Assembly: GCA_021307315.1 (NCBI GenBank)
Contig: JAJSPD010000065.1
Span: 186,001-250,000 of the forward strand
Length of the DNA: 64,000 nucleotides
Direction of reading: 5' to 3'
Origin: Bisporella sp. PMI_857
Lineage: Eukaryota; Ascomycota; Leotiomycetes; Helotiales; Helotiaceae
The position numbers and the translations under genes were made by a program. Of the stretch, positions 23,901-35,388 are shown piece by piece (position 1 is the first letter of the stretch; every line of letters starts with the position of its first letter). Under the pieces are notes generated by a model. It saw only the letters and a list, made by a program, of their open reading frames with translations, had not been told where the DNA came from and did not search any database.

Positions 23901-24638
23901 TTCTGCCCCAGCCGCTACGTTAGTAAAGCCGAGTTTATGGTAGAGGAACAAGGCGCTCCACATTGACGCCAATCCCACACACTACATTCGAGCCGGACAT
24001 CCCTGCAACCTTGTAACCTGTCCTCATTCTTTGCATCCACTGGGAAACTTCCAAGGCTCACACTTTTGCCCACCGGCCCGCTTTAATAGTCCAAGCATAG
24101 TCCACCATACATAAGACTAAACACTTCGCCTCGCAAGGAACCTCCTGTTGCCAGACCCAATTTGGTGCACTAAAATACAGCTTCGAGACTACGGATCACT
24201 AGATAAACTCTATTGCCTACGGATCCGTCCATTAAGTGCCGAAAACGAAACGGCCCCAAAAGAATCCCGCGCCGTATGACTTGACACTTCTTTATATATC
24301 AACCAAATCGCGTACTATTGTACTGAGGATCTACAAAACGGTACCTCTTATTTTAACGAGGGAATTTGCAACTTCAAATCTATACCGAATCCGCAAAGCT
24401 GGCTGCCATAATCTCACAGCCGGTGTCCTTAATGGGCCTAAGCCCAAAATTGACTGGAAGGGGTAGATCTTGGGAAGGTACGTAGAATCTCTGATCAACA
24501 CCCTTGGCACTCTTCGCAAGTGGCCCTTTATCAGTCTTCCGGCCCCATTACTCTATTCAGCATGCCATTCATTATTTCTACGCAACCCTATAATTTCCAC
24601 TTCCGAGTTCGATGCGCATCTTATATGAGAAGTAACGA
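17992..24638. other. 6.6 kb gene-free stretch upstream of the homeobox gene
   Basis: Only short ORFs (60-127 codons, scattered over all frames) occur and none has recognisable motifs or a plausible splice chain. I saw no tRNA, rRNA, transposon ORF or long repeat. Base composition is ordinary, not strongly AT-rich, so a heavily mutated transposon is not obvious. The first few hundred bases hold the kinesin 3' UTR. The remainder may be extended regulatory DNA or long 5' UTR for the homeobox factor, or noncoding transcripts, but the sequence alone does not show which. Confidence 0.45.
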
Positions 24639-26141
24639 ATGTCTGCTAACCATAATGATCCAGATCTCAAGTACTCTGGTCAGCCCTCAGGTCCGTTGAC
24701 ATACGAACATAGGAACCCGGGGGGTAATTCTGGGATCGGATATAACCTATCCCAATCTTCGCTTCCCCTTAGAAATTATTTAAATGATGAGGAAACCCAT
24801 GCAATGGCCGTACAAACGTATTCATCTCTGAAGCCCCATGGAAGCACCAAGGAGAGGTTTTCTCGCAACAAAGATGCAATGGAAAATTCGTCTAGGCTAC
24901 GTTCTGAGTCCTTGCCACCGGAGAGAATAGAGCTGCCTTCTATCCGTAAGGTATGTCAACCTTCGAAGTACATCGAATAATCTTATAACTATTCTACAGC
25001 TCTTAGAAGAAGTAGAACCACCCAGTGTCCATCCTGGTAGTCAGCCTAGTAAGCTGGGCATAAGTCCACTGATCAAAAATGAACATCCCCCATCATCACC
25101 ACCATCTCACAAGCGCAGAAAGGTATTCGATGAGGACGAAAGTACTTTGGACACGGCGAGCTCGACGGAGCTTCTTACAAAAGTAGAACCGAACAGACTC
25201 AGCCCTTTAACATTTCGAAACACGCATACTTTAGAGTCATCACCGATACGACGAGCAAGTGTGTTATCTACAGGAGGATCGTATCCAGGAACTGCCACGA
25301 GTAGTCCTTTTTCTCGAGCATCAGTCATGCCTCAGACGCTGGCATCTCCCTCTTCCTTTGACTCAATGAATAGAGCAGAATGGAAGCCTAAGCTCCCCAA
25401 TCTCCCACCATTGTCATTTGTAGAACGAGGACCTCCACAAGGATCGCAGGTTCGCAATAGCTGGAGTGAGTTTGTGCTTGAATCTCGATCCGGCGCTCAC
25501 ACATTCCCTCAAACAGCCGTTTCTGCCTTCAATCCGCCAAATCCGTCTTACCAAGCTCCGCCTTATTCGTATGGATACCAACCACCACGCAATCAAATCC
25601 TCTCAGGGCCTACAACAGCGAGCCCCATGAAGCCTGAACGGAGTCCGTTCTCAGCCACGAGCTATCATGCGACAACCCCAGGGGTTGTAATTCCATATCC
25701 AGGGGAAACAAACGACAACGTGGTCGACAACAAGCAAAGAAAGCGGCGAGGAAATCTTCCCAAGGAAACAACAGACCAGCTCAGGTCCTGGTTTGTAACT
25801 CATATACAGCATCCTTACCCGACAGAGGATGAGAAACAGGAACTAATGCGAATCACTGGTTTGGCAATGAGTATGTAGATGGCTGCATAGATATGTCCAT
25901 TAGAATTCTTCTAATCTATGTCATAGATCAAATATCAAACTGGTTCATCAACGCACGTCGGCGACAGCTCCCTGCAATGATCAATAACGCAAGAGCAGAA
26001 TCAGACGCAAGGTCTTCTGGAGGTGGAGAGGCACGAAATAATGATTATCGTCTTAGTGACGAGGAGTATGAAGAGGACTACGATAGGGTGAGGGCAAAAC
26101 CCGGACCTGTGAGGGAGTTGGCGGAGAACAAAAGTATATGA
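24639..26141 (+). CDS. TALE-class homeobox transcription factor, 465 aa, 3 exons
   Basis: Exons: 24639-24950, 25000-25870 and 25927-26141; they sum to 1398 nt. The N-terminal 340 residues are Ser/Pro-rich and probably disordered, with a likely nuclear signal SHKRRKVFDED. The homeodomain starts near residue 349 (KQRKRRGNLPKETTDQL). Its helix 1-2 loop has the three-residue TALE extension with the hallmark PYP (HIQHPYPTEDEK). Helix 3 reads NWFINARRRQLP and is joined across intron 2. The acidic C-terminus (SDEEYEEDYDR) could be an activation patch. Fungal TALE factors of this kind (Cup9/Tos8/Hoy1-like) control development, conidiation or metal and stress responses; the exact ortholog is not determined. 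The very long upstream stretch without genes suggests complex control. No damage is seen. Confidence 0.92.
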
Positions 26142-29100
26142 GTGGATTTGCTACTATAGAGAAAGTGATTGAGCTATGACGTCTGGCCAGAGCCTGTGAA
26201 GGGTCGAGATCGGCGCAACAGAAGAAGAAACGTGCATGGAACGAAACCGAACTTCCCGACCTCCTATTAAGCAGCTCAAGAGAAGAAAATATAAGGGGAA
26301 ATGTTCGGACACTATGAGGAACGATCAAGCCTGGCTGGACTCGACTGATGATTCAGCATAGTGCCTGATGCCCGAGTGGCTTTCATATGGCCAAGGGTGT
26401 GGTTATAGGTGTAAGTCTATTATGTTACAGACTTCTGGTACTTGAACAACATCCGAACGAGGGAACTAATGAGAAAAATATATCTGGCACTTAGACATCG
26501 ATAATTAAGATGGATTAGGCTCTCCACGTATTTTGCCTGGAAAGACTATCAGGGATTTGTTCTCTGCGAGACATCATCAAAGTTTTGCGTGAATACATTG
26601 AAAGCATCCCGCTGTTAACGCCACACTCACAAACAAGCAAGTGCTTTACAAACGCTCACCTCCCTCGGTGGCCAAGAAAGGGCACAGAAAGTACCAAGTT
26701 AGAAGTATCCACACAAATTAAGATCTGCAGTACCTAAACCTGAGTAACTAAGGTTTCCATTACCCTAGAGAGAATCTTTACCCAAGATACTGAAATCCGC
26801 GATCAGTAATCGTGTTTACAATCTAATTTGACGGGATTTGTTCTAGAAAACGCCACCCAAGTGAAGGAGAACCTTAATTCTCAGCCCGAAGAACCACTGC
26901 CTGGTCCCCGTGGCGACTCAATCAAAGCATTTACTAGTATTTGTCATGATAGGACACTTTATGACATCTTCCAAATTTCCATTTTGAGTTTCTGACAAGT
27001 CCAATACCACATGTGCCGCGCTATACCCACCGAGTCTATAAGCCTCAAGACGCCTCTGCTTAGCAGTCATCAAAGTGAACTCACTTAGAGGGACCTTCTT
27101 ATATTGCCTTTCTGTAAATCAAGAAACATCAAAGCGCACTGATCGACCCTCGGTATTTCGATTCGAGATCGTATTTTGTTCCAAGCTTCTTCGATAGGTC
27201 TGGGCTTCCTTCAGTCTGCAAGCGACTTTAGAAAAAGCATCATGATCGACACGCCTTGGGGCGTGAGCCGCTAGATCTTTGAGTACCAACTTGGCGTTCT
27301 GACCAGTGGCTGACATTCGAAGAATAAGAAAACATGGTGACGTGACCTCTTGGCTGTTGAGAGATTATAGTCTGAAACAGTAGGCATCTTGAAGAGAAGG
27401 TTAAGACTAGCAGTTCTCTCCAATAAGTATGTGTTATTAGAAAATTTGAGGTTCATATTTTCAGAGAGGTATTGAGGAGAGTCATCCAATTTGAGATATC
27501 ACTTCTTATTTTATTTTCCATACGGACGTCTGGTATACTTTCTTTTGCTCATTGATGATGAGCGATGAGCCGATGACAGACTTCCAGATTCAAAGGCGAA
27601 AAGATGCTAAAACATCCTTTCCCTCACGAAGTGAAACCTTGACTCAAGCAAATTCCTCACCCAAAGTTCCCACAAAAGATGTCAGCGACCACCAACCCCA
27701 CCAGTCGCGTCATATATTCCTCCGTACAAGTATCTGTCAACATCGAGTCATGACACATCGTCTGGCTCTAGCTGAAAACTAGGACTCGGCAATTCTTTTT
27801 AGCTTCAAATAGAAAGACATTAATATTCCGGTACACGGCTTCCCAGCCCCGTGTCTAGACCCTCATATTCCTATTCCAAGAAACAATTAGAATTTACCAA
27901 GCACATTCCTGCTGCGGAGATCTAAGTGGACGATGTGGTATTAATCAAACTTTATTTCGAGCCCTCCACACCCATACCGCTCACATAGATTGAAGCAACC
28001 TCAGAAAGGTCACATATCCGGCCCTCCGTAGATTAAAACCGGCATGTCATCTAACTATTCAGCTGGCGCACCAATCACCAGTATCTGAACATTCCTAGTT
28101 CTCTCGGTATGAAAGCTGCCGGTATTAGTAGTTCTCCCACCCAATCATGGGCGGAAACAATTCTCACATGTTGAGGCTCAACTACATAGGTTCGTAAGCC
28201 TGACGCCGATCATTGAGACTTCGTGAACCTTCTCATCTTTGATCGGCAGCGATCAAGATTGGCGAAGCAGCCCGTGCTAACCCCTATGATCCACGTTTAC
28301 CGATCTTCCGAATAATCAGAGCTCACGAGGCTACAGCATGGCGATGATCTCGGGGATCTCTAAGCCCTGAGAGGTACGCTTAGGCGTTGTCAGATGATCG
28401 GTATTATGATCCCCGTGCCGTCTTTATGCTTTTATGCTGCGAACTCCAACAAGGGTTTGGATCGAAAGTCAGAACTTGGGATGATGTGGAAATAAGCACA
28501 TGTCCTGGAGATAATAACTCATGCCAAGCATGTGCTATGACCTGAAGCAATTTTCCCGGTGTTATTTTACCGTTACCAGAAATCAAATTGACAGCACACC
28601 AACACATTTTGACTTTGACTAGGCGCGAAATTGCTTTGTAAGTGCTACCATAGGGATCTTACATGCGGGATAAAGTTCGCACATGGAAAGCAAACGGCAC
28701 GCATGCGGGGGGGAGAGAAGCAAGGAGCATAAGCTGCCCAGCACATGCGCACCTGCTGAAAGACTATGATGTACGAAGGTACTGTACTTCTTCGCTGCGC
28801 CTAGTCAGAGAGGAGAAGGATCACAGACCAACAGATCATAAATCACGTGTTCTCGCTAAATTGATTATATGAGCAAGGGGCTAATACCCCTAAAGCAGCG
28901 ATTCAGACCAGTACCTGGCAGCCACAGGTAAGAATTTTGGTGACATGATCTTTGTATTTTGTGCAATTTTTACACCAGCATAATTGGGCTCGGTTTTCTT
29001 ATTTGTCAAGTTTATAATATCCACAATGTTTCCCAATTCAAAATGTGATTCGTGGGTTTGTTACGGTATAGCGCAGCCTTCCTCAGCCTCGTCAGAAAAG

Positions 29101-29294
29101 CAGCGGCATTCTGCTTAGGTTTGTCTTACGCAACCCCAAATTGGAACCATCCTTGATGCAATTTGATATGCGATGAATTGCACTGCACCAAGAAATAATA
29201 TGGTTTACAGGATATGCTCTCCTCTTCAAATGAAGCTTTAAAACTCCGGACTCGCAAGCTTAAACCACTGCTTGACAGCTGACAGCTCGCGGAA
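26142..29294. other. 3.2 kb intergenic
   Basis: This stretch lies between the homeobox gene and the GT69 gene. I saw only short unsupported ORFs and no RNA gene or long repeat. The last 100 bases before 29295 contain paired GACAGCT copies (29274-29287) just before the start codon. Confidence 0.4.
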
Positions 29295-30797
29295 ATGGCG
29301 CCCGCACATCAATATCGCGTCGTACCCCATAGCCCTGACGACCTCGACGACAATGAATTCAAAGACAAACCGGCGCTGCGACGAAGAGGCTTGATTTCTC
29401 TGCTCTTGAGGAAGCTCCGGAAATTCTGCAGGCCGGCATATCTATTCGTAGCGTTTGTGGTATTCCTGCTGTTGCAGGTTACTTTCAATGCGAGTTATAT
29501 CCAAGGTCCACCATTCGAACTCAATCGCAATGAGACGGTGTTCATCGCAGCAAATATCATAGACCAACACCTAATTGATGGCATATGGGGTAATAGGATA
29601 CTGGAACTCGTCGATTTGATAGGACCGGAGCGGACGTTCGTCTCCATATATGGCGGGCCGAAGGAAGCTTTGCAGAGCCTCGAAGCAAAACTCCCAAAAA
29701 ATTGTGGGAGGAGTATTATCTCTGAGAAGGACTCCCCAATCAAGCTGAAAGATATTCCGCACACGACCCTACCAACCGGCGAAGAGCGCATTAAACGCAT
29801 TGCATTCCTGGCGGAAGTTAGAAACAAAGCCCTCGAACCGCTCAAAGCCACGAAAACACGATTTGATAGAGTTCTTTTCATAAACGATGTGGTTTTTGAG
29901 GCCAAGGATGCGACACGGCTATTATGGGGAACAAACCTAGATGCGGAAGGCAATGCACATTACAAGGCTGCTTGCGGAACAGATTTTGTCACAAGCTGGA
30001 AGTATTACGATACATATGCCACGCGCGATCTTGAAGGATACAGCATTGGTGTTCCAATCTTTCCCTGGTTCGCAAATGTGGGCAATGACGCACAATCCAG
30101 ACGAGACGTCCTTGCGGGCAGGGACGCAGTTAGGGTGAAAAGTTGCTGGGGCGGAATAGTAGCTTTTGATGGTCGATATTTCCAGGATGCAGAGCAACTT
30201 AGTGTGTTCAGTGCGAGCGAAAATCCGAAGTTGCCTTTACGGTTCAGAAGTGAGCCTGATCCATTCTGGGATGCGAGCGAATGTTGCTTGATTCATGCGG
30301 ATATCATGGCACTTCCACCTCTATCCAACTCGCAGCGTATGGATTCCGTGACGAGAGACAAGCCCTTTGGGTGGGAAGATGGGATTTTTATGAATCCATA
30401 CGTCCGTGTATCCTATGACGAGGCAACATTCAAGTGGATTCCAGTGGCGAAGAGATTCGAGCGGCTCTTCGCCGTTCCCCAAGATATCATCAACCGTTTC
30501 GCGAGCATGCCGCGGTTTAACTACCGCAGGTCTGAGAGAGAAGGAGACAAGATTAAGGATCGCAAATGGGTTTCGGCTCACAAAAAGGGTTCTAAGAAAC
30601 GAGCAACTCTTGGAGGAGGCGACATGAAAGGCAAGGAGTACTGGGCCCATGAGGGGCACTATGAGGAGTATGAACGCACTGCCACCCGAGGTGGATATTG
30701 TGGTGTGAGACAACTGCTTGTGTTGAAGAAAGAAGATGACAAGAGCGAAGGCAATTGGGATAATCTACTCAACCAGGTGCCTCCGCTCGACGTGTGA
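29295..30797 (+). CDS. GT69 (CAP59/CMT1-like) alpha-1,3-mannosyltransferase, 500 aa
   Basis: A single-exon type II membrane protein. It has a basic cytosolic tail (LRRRG, LLLRKLRKFCRP), one membrane segment at about residues 48-64 (AYLFVAFVVFLLLQVTF), and then a lumenal catalytic region. The CAP59_mtransfer pattern is clear: ETVFIAANIIDQHLIDG near the start of the domain, RVLFINDVVF in the centre, and YYDTYATRDLEGY followed by FPWFANVG, KSCWGGIVAFDGRYF and ECCLIHADI. Named members (Cryptococcus Cmt1, Cap59) act in Golgi mannosylation and capsule or glycan synthesis; in ascomycetes they are thought to modify cell-wall or secreted glycans. The Lys/Arg-rich tail at about residues 415-455 is less conserved. 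The single exon is unusual beside multi-exon neighbours. Family is certain; linkage specificity is inferred. Confidence 0.93.
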   Translation: MAPAHQYRVVPHSPDDLDDNEFKDKPALRRRGLISLLLRKLRKFCRPAYLFVAFVVFLLLQVTFNASYIQGPPFELNRNETVFIAANIIDQHLIDGIWGNRILELVDLIGPERTFVSIYGGPKEALQSLEAKLPKNCGRSIISEKDSPIKLKDIPHTTLPTGEERIKRIAFLAEVRNKALEPLKATKTRFDRVLFINDVVFEAKDATRLLWGTNLDAEGNAHYKAACGTDFVTSWKYYDTYATRDLEGYSIGVPIFPWFANVGNDAQSRRDVLAGRDAVRVKSCWGGIVAFDGRYFQDAEQLSVFSASENPKLPLRFRSEPDPFWDASECCLIHADIMALPPLSNSQRMDSVTRDKPFGWEDGIFMNPYVRVSYDEATFKWIPVAKRFERLFAVPQDIINRFASMPRFNYRRSEREGDKIKDRKWVSAHKKGSKKRATLGGGDMKGKEYWAHEGHYEEYERTATRGGYCGVRQLLVLKKEDDKSEGNWDNLLNQVPPLDV

Positions 30798-31820
30798 ATA
30801 TCTATGTATATTTGTATGACTAGTGAGCATATTCATGGCAAGGCGTTGAACGGCAAGAAACTTGAACGACTGTAACAGTAAATAGCGCATACACTGAGCA
30901 GCATAACTGGGCAGCATATTTGGAGATAGAATGGATGACTGACATTCAAAATACTCATACATGTGTGGTTAACTTGTTTTTACTGTTGAATATGGTGAAT
31001 GTGCGTCCGTCTGTTTACCCTCTTTTGCGCAAAACAGGGACCTTATTCCATGTAGTACAAGTGTACCACCACATGTCTTCAAACTGTATGGGATATTTGT
31101 TAATTTCTTCTAAGCCTTCAATATTGTTACGTCTACACAGAGGTCAGGTCAAATACTTTGACCTGTATTATTGGGCTGGTCTGTGATGATTGGCAACGCC
31201 TCCCAAGTCCACAGCCAGTATTGGCCATTTCTGACGTGTCTTAACAATTTCTTGTCCGCGTTCCCAAATTTTCATGCATGTTTCGCCTACAAGTGGATTG
31301 CTCGGATGCTGCGACAGCTTTCAAGTTAGCTGCCCGAAGATTCGTCTTCTTCGAAGGGTCCAAGATATGCTGCAGTGTCTTAGTTTCCTGCCCGGGTTGT
31401 GATACTCCAGCCACTTGATCATGATTGCAGCACATTCTTAAAAATTACCAGATGAATTGACGTACATAGAAAATTTCCTGTTTTCATCTTATTGACGCAT
31501 CATAGTCTTGTAATCACACAACATCTAGCTCCTACATGATAGGAGATAACAACCAAGTCAACATAATGGTCTGGTATAATTGTGATACACCGTGTTGACC
31601 TACGGCTGTGATACCCCTTTCGGAAGACCACGCCAATCACAGCTACCTTTTCATGTACCTTTATATACAATTCTGAATTTCACCTGGCTGCTCGACGCTA
31701 TGCAGGAGAGCTACGAGTCTTGGTCATACCGGAGAATAACCCTTCTTCTCCATTCTGAAACTTTTAAGACATCACCACTTAAAACATTTCCCGGGTAGCA
31801 TATGTAAAGCATAACCTAAA
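30798..31820. other. intergenic between GT69 and the P450 relic
   Basis: About 1 kb with short ORFs only. Nothing recognisable on either strand. Confidence 0.4.
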
Positions 31821-33689
31821 ATGGTTATTGAAGTTGCGTATTACGAAACCCTTTCTAAGGATATTCTCGCAGCATCTTTAGTGTTAACAACGATTGTTTC
31901 CTCGCGCACTATTAATTGCCTTTTCTTCCATCCGCTCCGCATTTTTCCAAGCCCATGGTACGCAGCATGCCCATCGCTCCCCCTTGCTCTGTCATCCTTC
32001 CTGAACAAAGAGCCAGACTGGCTCATGTTCCTTGTGAACCAATATGGCGGTAAGCACCTCCCCATGTGTCACATAACTCTTGGAGGTAACAGAGAACAGA
32101 CAAAGACGGTGTGCCAATTCGCATCACTCCAAATATCGTGTTCTTTTACAGGGCGGCATCACTTCGTGGCATTTACTGGGATCCACAGTGCAATACAAAG
32201 TCGCGTATGTACGGCCATGAAACGCTTGGTGCACCATCTATGTTCCAAGCTCTAGATGGGCAGGACCATAGGGCTCTCAGAAAGGTCTTGGGTGGCTCTG
32301 CGGTAGGCGGCGATTCATCTTAATCAAGAAGATCATAAATTATATTATGGAGAAGAGCTCATGGCCTAACGGTGACAGTGGAGCATTGGCTCTTTGAAGA
32401 ACGCATGGGAGTCTCGATTCGATTCGCAGATACGGATTTTCGTCTCGAAAGAGACGGTTCGGGCGAAGAACAAGGAGCCTATTGTTCTGAGTGACAAGGT
32501 TTCGTAGGTCCTCGCAAAAAAACAACTGTGCATGCTATATTGTACTGAAGTTATTCTGATAGAGAATTTGCAGCCGACATCATGACAATGGTTTCTTTCA
32601 CAAAACCTTGGGGCTTTGTCCAGAATGACCGAGATGAGCGGAGCTGTAAGTGCATTGTGGAATTAAGGTCGCTTTAGGTTGCTTCCTTTTTGCCATCTTG
32701 GTCATATGAAGATCACCACTAATGTATTGAGGAGTGCTAGCGCGTGGCGCGAAAGTCTGCTATTATTTGGGACCGCTCAACGATGGCGCTTCTTCCATGA
32801 AGTCATCCTAACATCACAGCTGCGATACTTTCTACTTCCTAAGTCCTCTGATACATATAGAAATGGCTAGTTGTGGTGGCAATCAGCCAGTGAGATCGCA
32901 AGGCGCGAGTGCTGCATCTCAGATGAGAATTTCTCGCTGGAGCAGCCTGACTCCCTCCAACTTACGCTCGAAGCAAAGTTAGACGGCGAACCTCTGACAC
33001 CTACACAGAAGATTGCGCCCATGGCCCTTCGAATCCAAGCCGGGGCCGACACTACAGGTACAGCGCTTGGTTGTACACTTCTACTCTTGACTACGCATCC
33101 GAGGAAGTTGGCGAAGGTCCGCCACGAGATAGAAGCAGCAGACGTTGAGGGCTATCTTAGAGAGGTTGTGCAATATGACGAGACACGAGAGCACCTATCT
33201 TATATATGCGCGTGTATTCGTGAGAGTCTATGTCTAAATCCACCGATACCAATCTCTTCGCACGTGTTGCGCCAAGGGAGGGCAAGTTGATGAATGGTGT
33301 GTTCATACAAGGCGGAACGGATATGACAACCGAGGCACGGGTCGTGCAGCAAGATCCTGATACGCTTGACAAGCACCCGGATGATTTCTCCCCTGAGAGG
33401 TGGCTACATGGAGAGGGAAAAGCTGCGAAGATGGAGGCGGGGATGTTTGTGTTCGGGATGGCTCCCAGAGCTTGTTTGGGGAAAGAGATTGCGCTTTTAG
33501 AGACACACAAGCCGATTCCAGAGGTCTGTATTTCTCGTTTAGTCAAAGGATCAAGCATTTACAATATTACAGATTATCTGTCGCTTTGATATTGAGCTTC
33601 TGAGTCCAGGCAGGTATTATGTTAGGGGAGGCGTCGCCGTTAACGAAGGATTCACGGTTCAGCTCAGTCCACGAAAAGAAACCATCTAA
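31821..33689 (+). pseudogene. cytochrome P450 pseudogene
   Basis: P450 sequence runs in order from the ATG at 31821. It has an N-terminal hydrophobic segment, FFHPLRIFPSPWYAACPSLP, a spliced block PIRITPNIVFF, helix C-type DGQDHRALRKV, helix I AGADTTGTALG, the ExxR block (RESLCLNPP) and the heme loop FGMAPRACLGKE. It ends VQLSPRKETI at 33689. Introns at about 32048-32108, 32302-32379 and 33523-33572 are still visible. Breaks: an in-frame TAG at 32867-32869 before LWWQSASE, a 1-nt deletion near 33245 between LNPP and TNLFARV, and a phase mismatch between the exons ending near 32502 and resuming near 32573. The heme loop also has Ala where the family has Gly (FGMGPR). This was a microsomal P450 of the type found near fungal secondary-metabolite genes, but no cluster partners are present here. 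Confidence 0.88.
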
Positions 33690-35388
33690 GCTCAGAGGCT
33701 AACGGGCGGCTCATCAGGTATCCAAATGGGTCCTATTCCTATACAGATTAGTTCATGACGATTAGAGCGGGCACGTGGTCTATATCCCTAAAACAGTACG
33801 GGCAAATACCGCCTTGTCTGCTGCATTTTGCAGTTTTCTGAAAATGGAGTGCATTTACTTGTTTAAAATACAGCATACTCAAAATCTCCTATAATATACT
33901 CGCTTATCCCAATTCGATCAAGTATTTGACAGAAAGTGTGGAGAATGTAGTTCACACGTCCTCAGATTGGGGATATAAAGCCCTGTTCTTTCGCCAATAC
34001 TTGATGGTGGAAATATTTACACTTAGGAGCATAGATACATATAAATATCATCGGGGGGTAAACTGGAGTTGAAGGGTTTGTTAGTCTTAAGATTAAAAAT
34101 GCTGATGCACGCCTGACTAGCATATACTCACTCATCTTTCCAGCTCTCACAACGATTCAATTTCAGGCATGCTCCTCAACATAGTATCCATTTTCTAAAT
34201 TGCAGCACCAGTTGGATGTTTCGTTCCAAAGCCAACACAGAGTCTGCCTCACAACTCAATACATACAATTTGATAGGAGCCTGCCAATGGCCAAAGCCGG
34301 CCTCTCCTTCGAGATTTTCATGGCAATTCTCTTTCCAAGAATTTATTTCCGAATTGGCTTTGATGCCTGGAGCTTGGAACCTTTGCAATGTAGTCTTCAA
34401 AATTGTGCAGTTGTCCTCGTTGGTGGTATGTATGGCGGTCAGAAAGTGAAGATGTGGCTCAGGGATACAGGTAAGCTTGGACAGCGATCATTCCTCTCCT
34501 TTAATCCTAAACCAGGGGCTGTTCCGAAACCCAAGTTTATCGAACCTGAAGATTTCAAAACCAGGGATCGCTTACCATGTGTGTCTCTCAAAGGTGGTCA
34601 TATAGATTTCAGTCTATGAAACCAGATCCTTCATGTCATTTTAAGCTCTCTTAGACATGGACGGACGCATAGAGTCTGATAGGGCTCTAGGTCTTCCTTA
34701 AGCTAAAGCTAATTCAAGGCTTTTATTATGAGATTTTAAGCTCAAATTACTGTTCGGCGGCTACTCATACTTTCAATCACCACAACCAGAGGGGGAGGGG
34801 GGGTTGCTTGGTTTTACATAGCCACCCAAAAGCCAGACCAGGGAAACCATGATTGAAAACCACCATGTGTTTGATTTGTCCCTCCTTGGTTCTCCAAGCA
34901 GATAGTCTATAGTAGTCAAAGATCAGTGCTGGCTGTTAGTTCGCGACCTTGAAACCATTAAGGACAGATATAAGTCCCTATCCTACGCTTTTTCGATTGT
35001 CAGATATTTGTGCTGAAGCTTTTCTAGAAGTGAGTAAGTTAGTATTCAAATCCTCATTTCGTTGTGCTACTCGTATCGCTTTTCGCCCGGTACGTCGGCG
35101 GAGCCTTGGCCATGAGGACAGAAAGAATTTTGTTATTAGCCAGGGGAGCATAGTTATAGTAACAGCAATGACAGCCCCGAGTGGGTGCCAAAAAGCGTCC
35201 AGCTTAAATGCCGTCATGCCAAATATCACCTATGGTACTGGTAAGTGTTTGTATATATTTAAGAAAATTTCAATCTCTTACAGCCATGAATGAGAGAGGT
35301 AGGCAGATGAAAGCGAGAATATTTAGTCGCTGTATCGCACCACCTTACCGTATGCTTTCGATGTTGAATGACTAGAATGGCCAATTTA
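33690..35388. other. intergenic, possibly the tail of the relic on the minus strand
   Basis: Short ORFs only. On the minus strand near 35215-35060 there is a hydrophobic stretch (LGAVIAVTITMLPWLITKFF) that could be a membrane segment of the relic at 35389-37746, but I could not connect it in frame. A run of G (GAGGGGGAGGGGGGG) lies at about 34789-34804. Nothing else is seen. Confidence 0.35.

Noticed and set aside
32835..32870. An intron that would remove the P450 TAG
   Set aside because: The only nearby GT donor gives an intron of about 32 nt, too short for this genome, and the surrounding protein is continuous.
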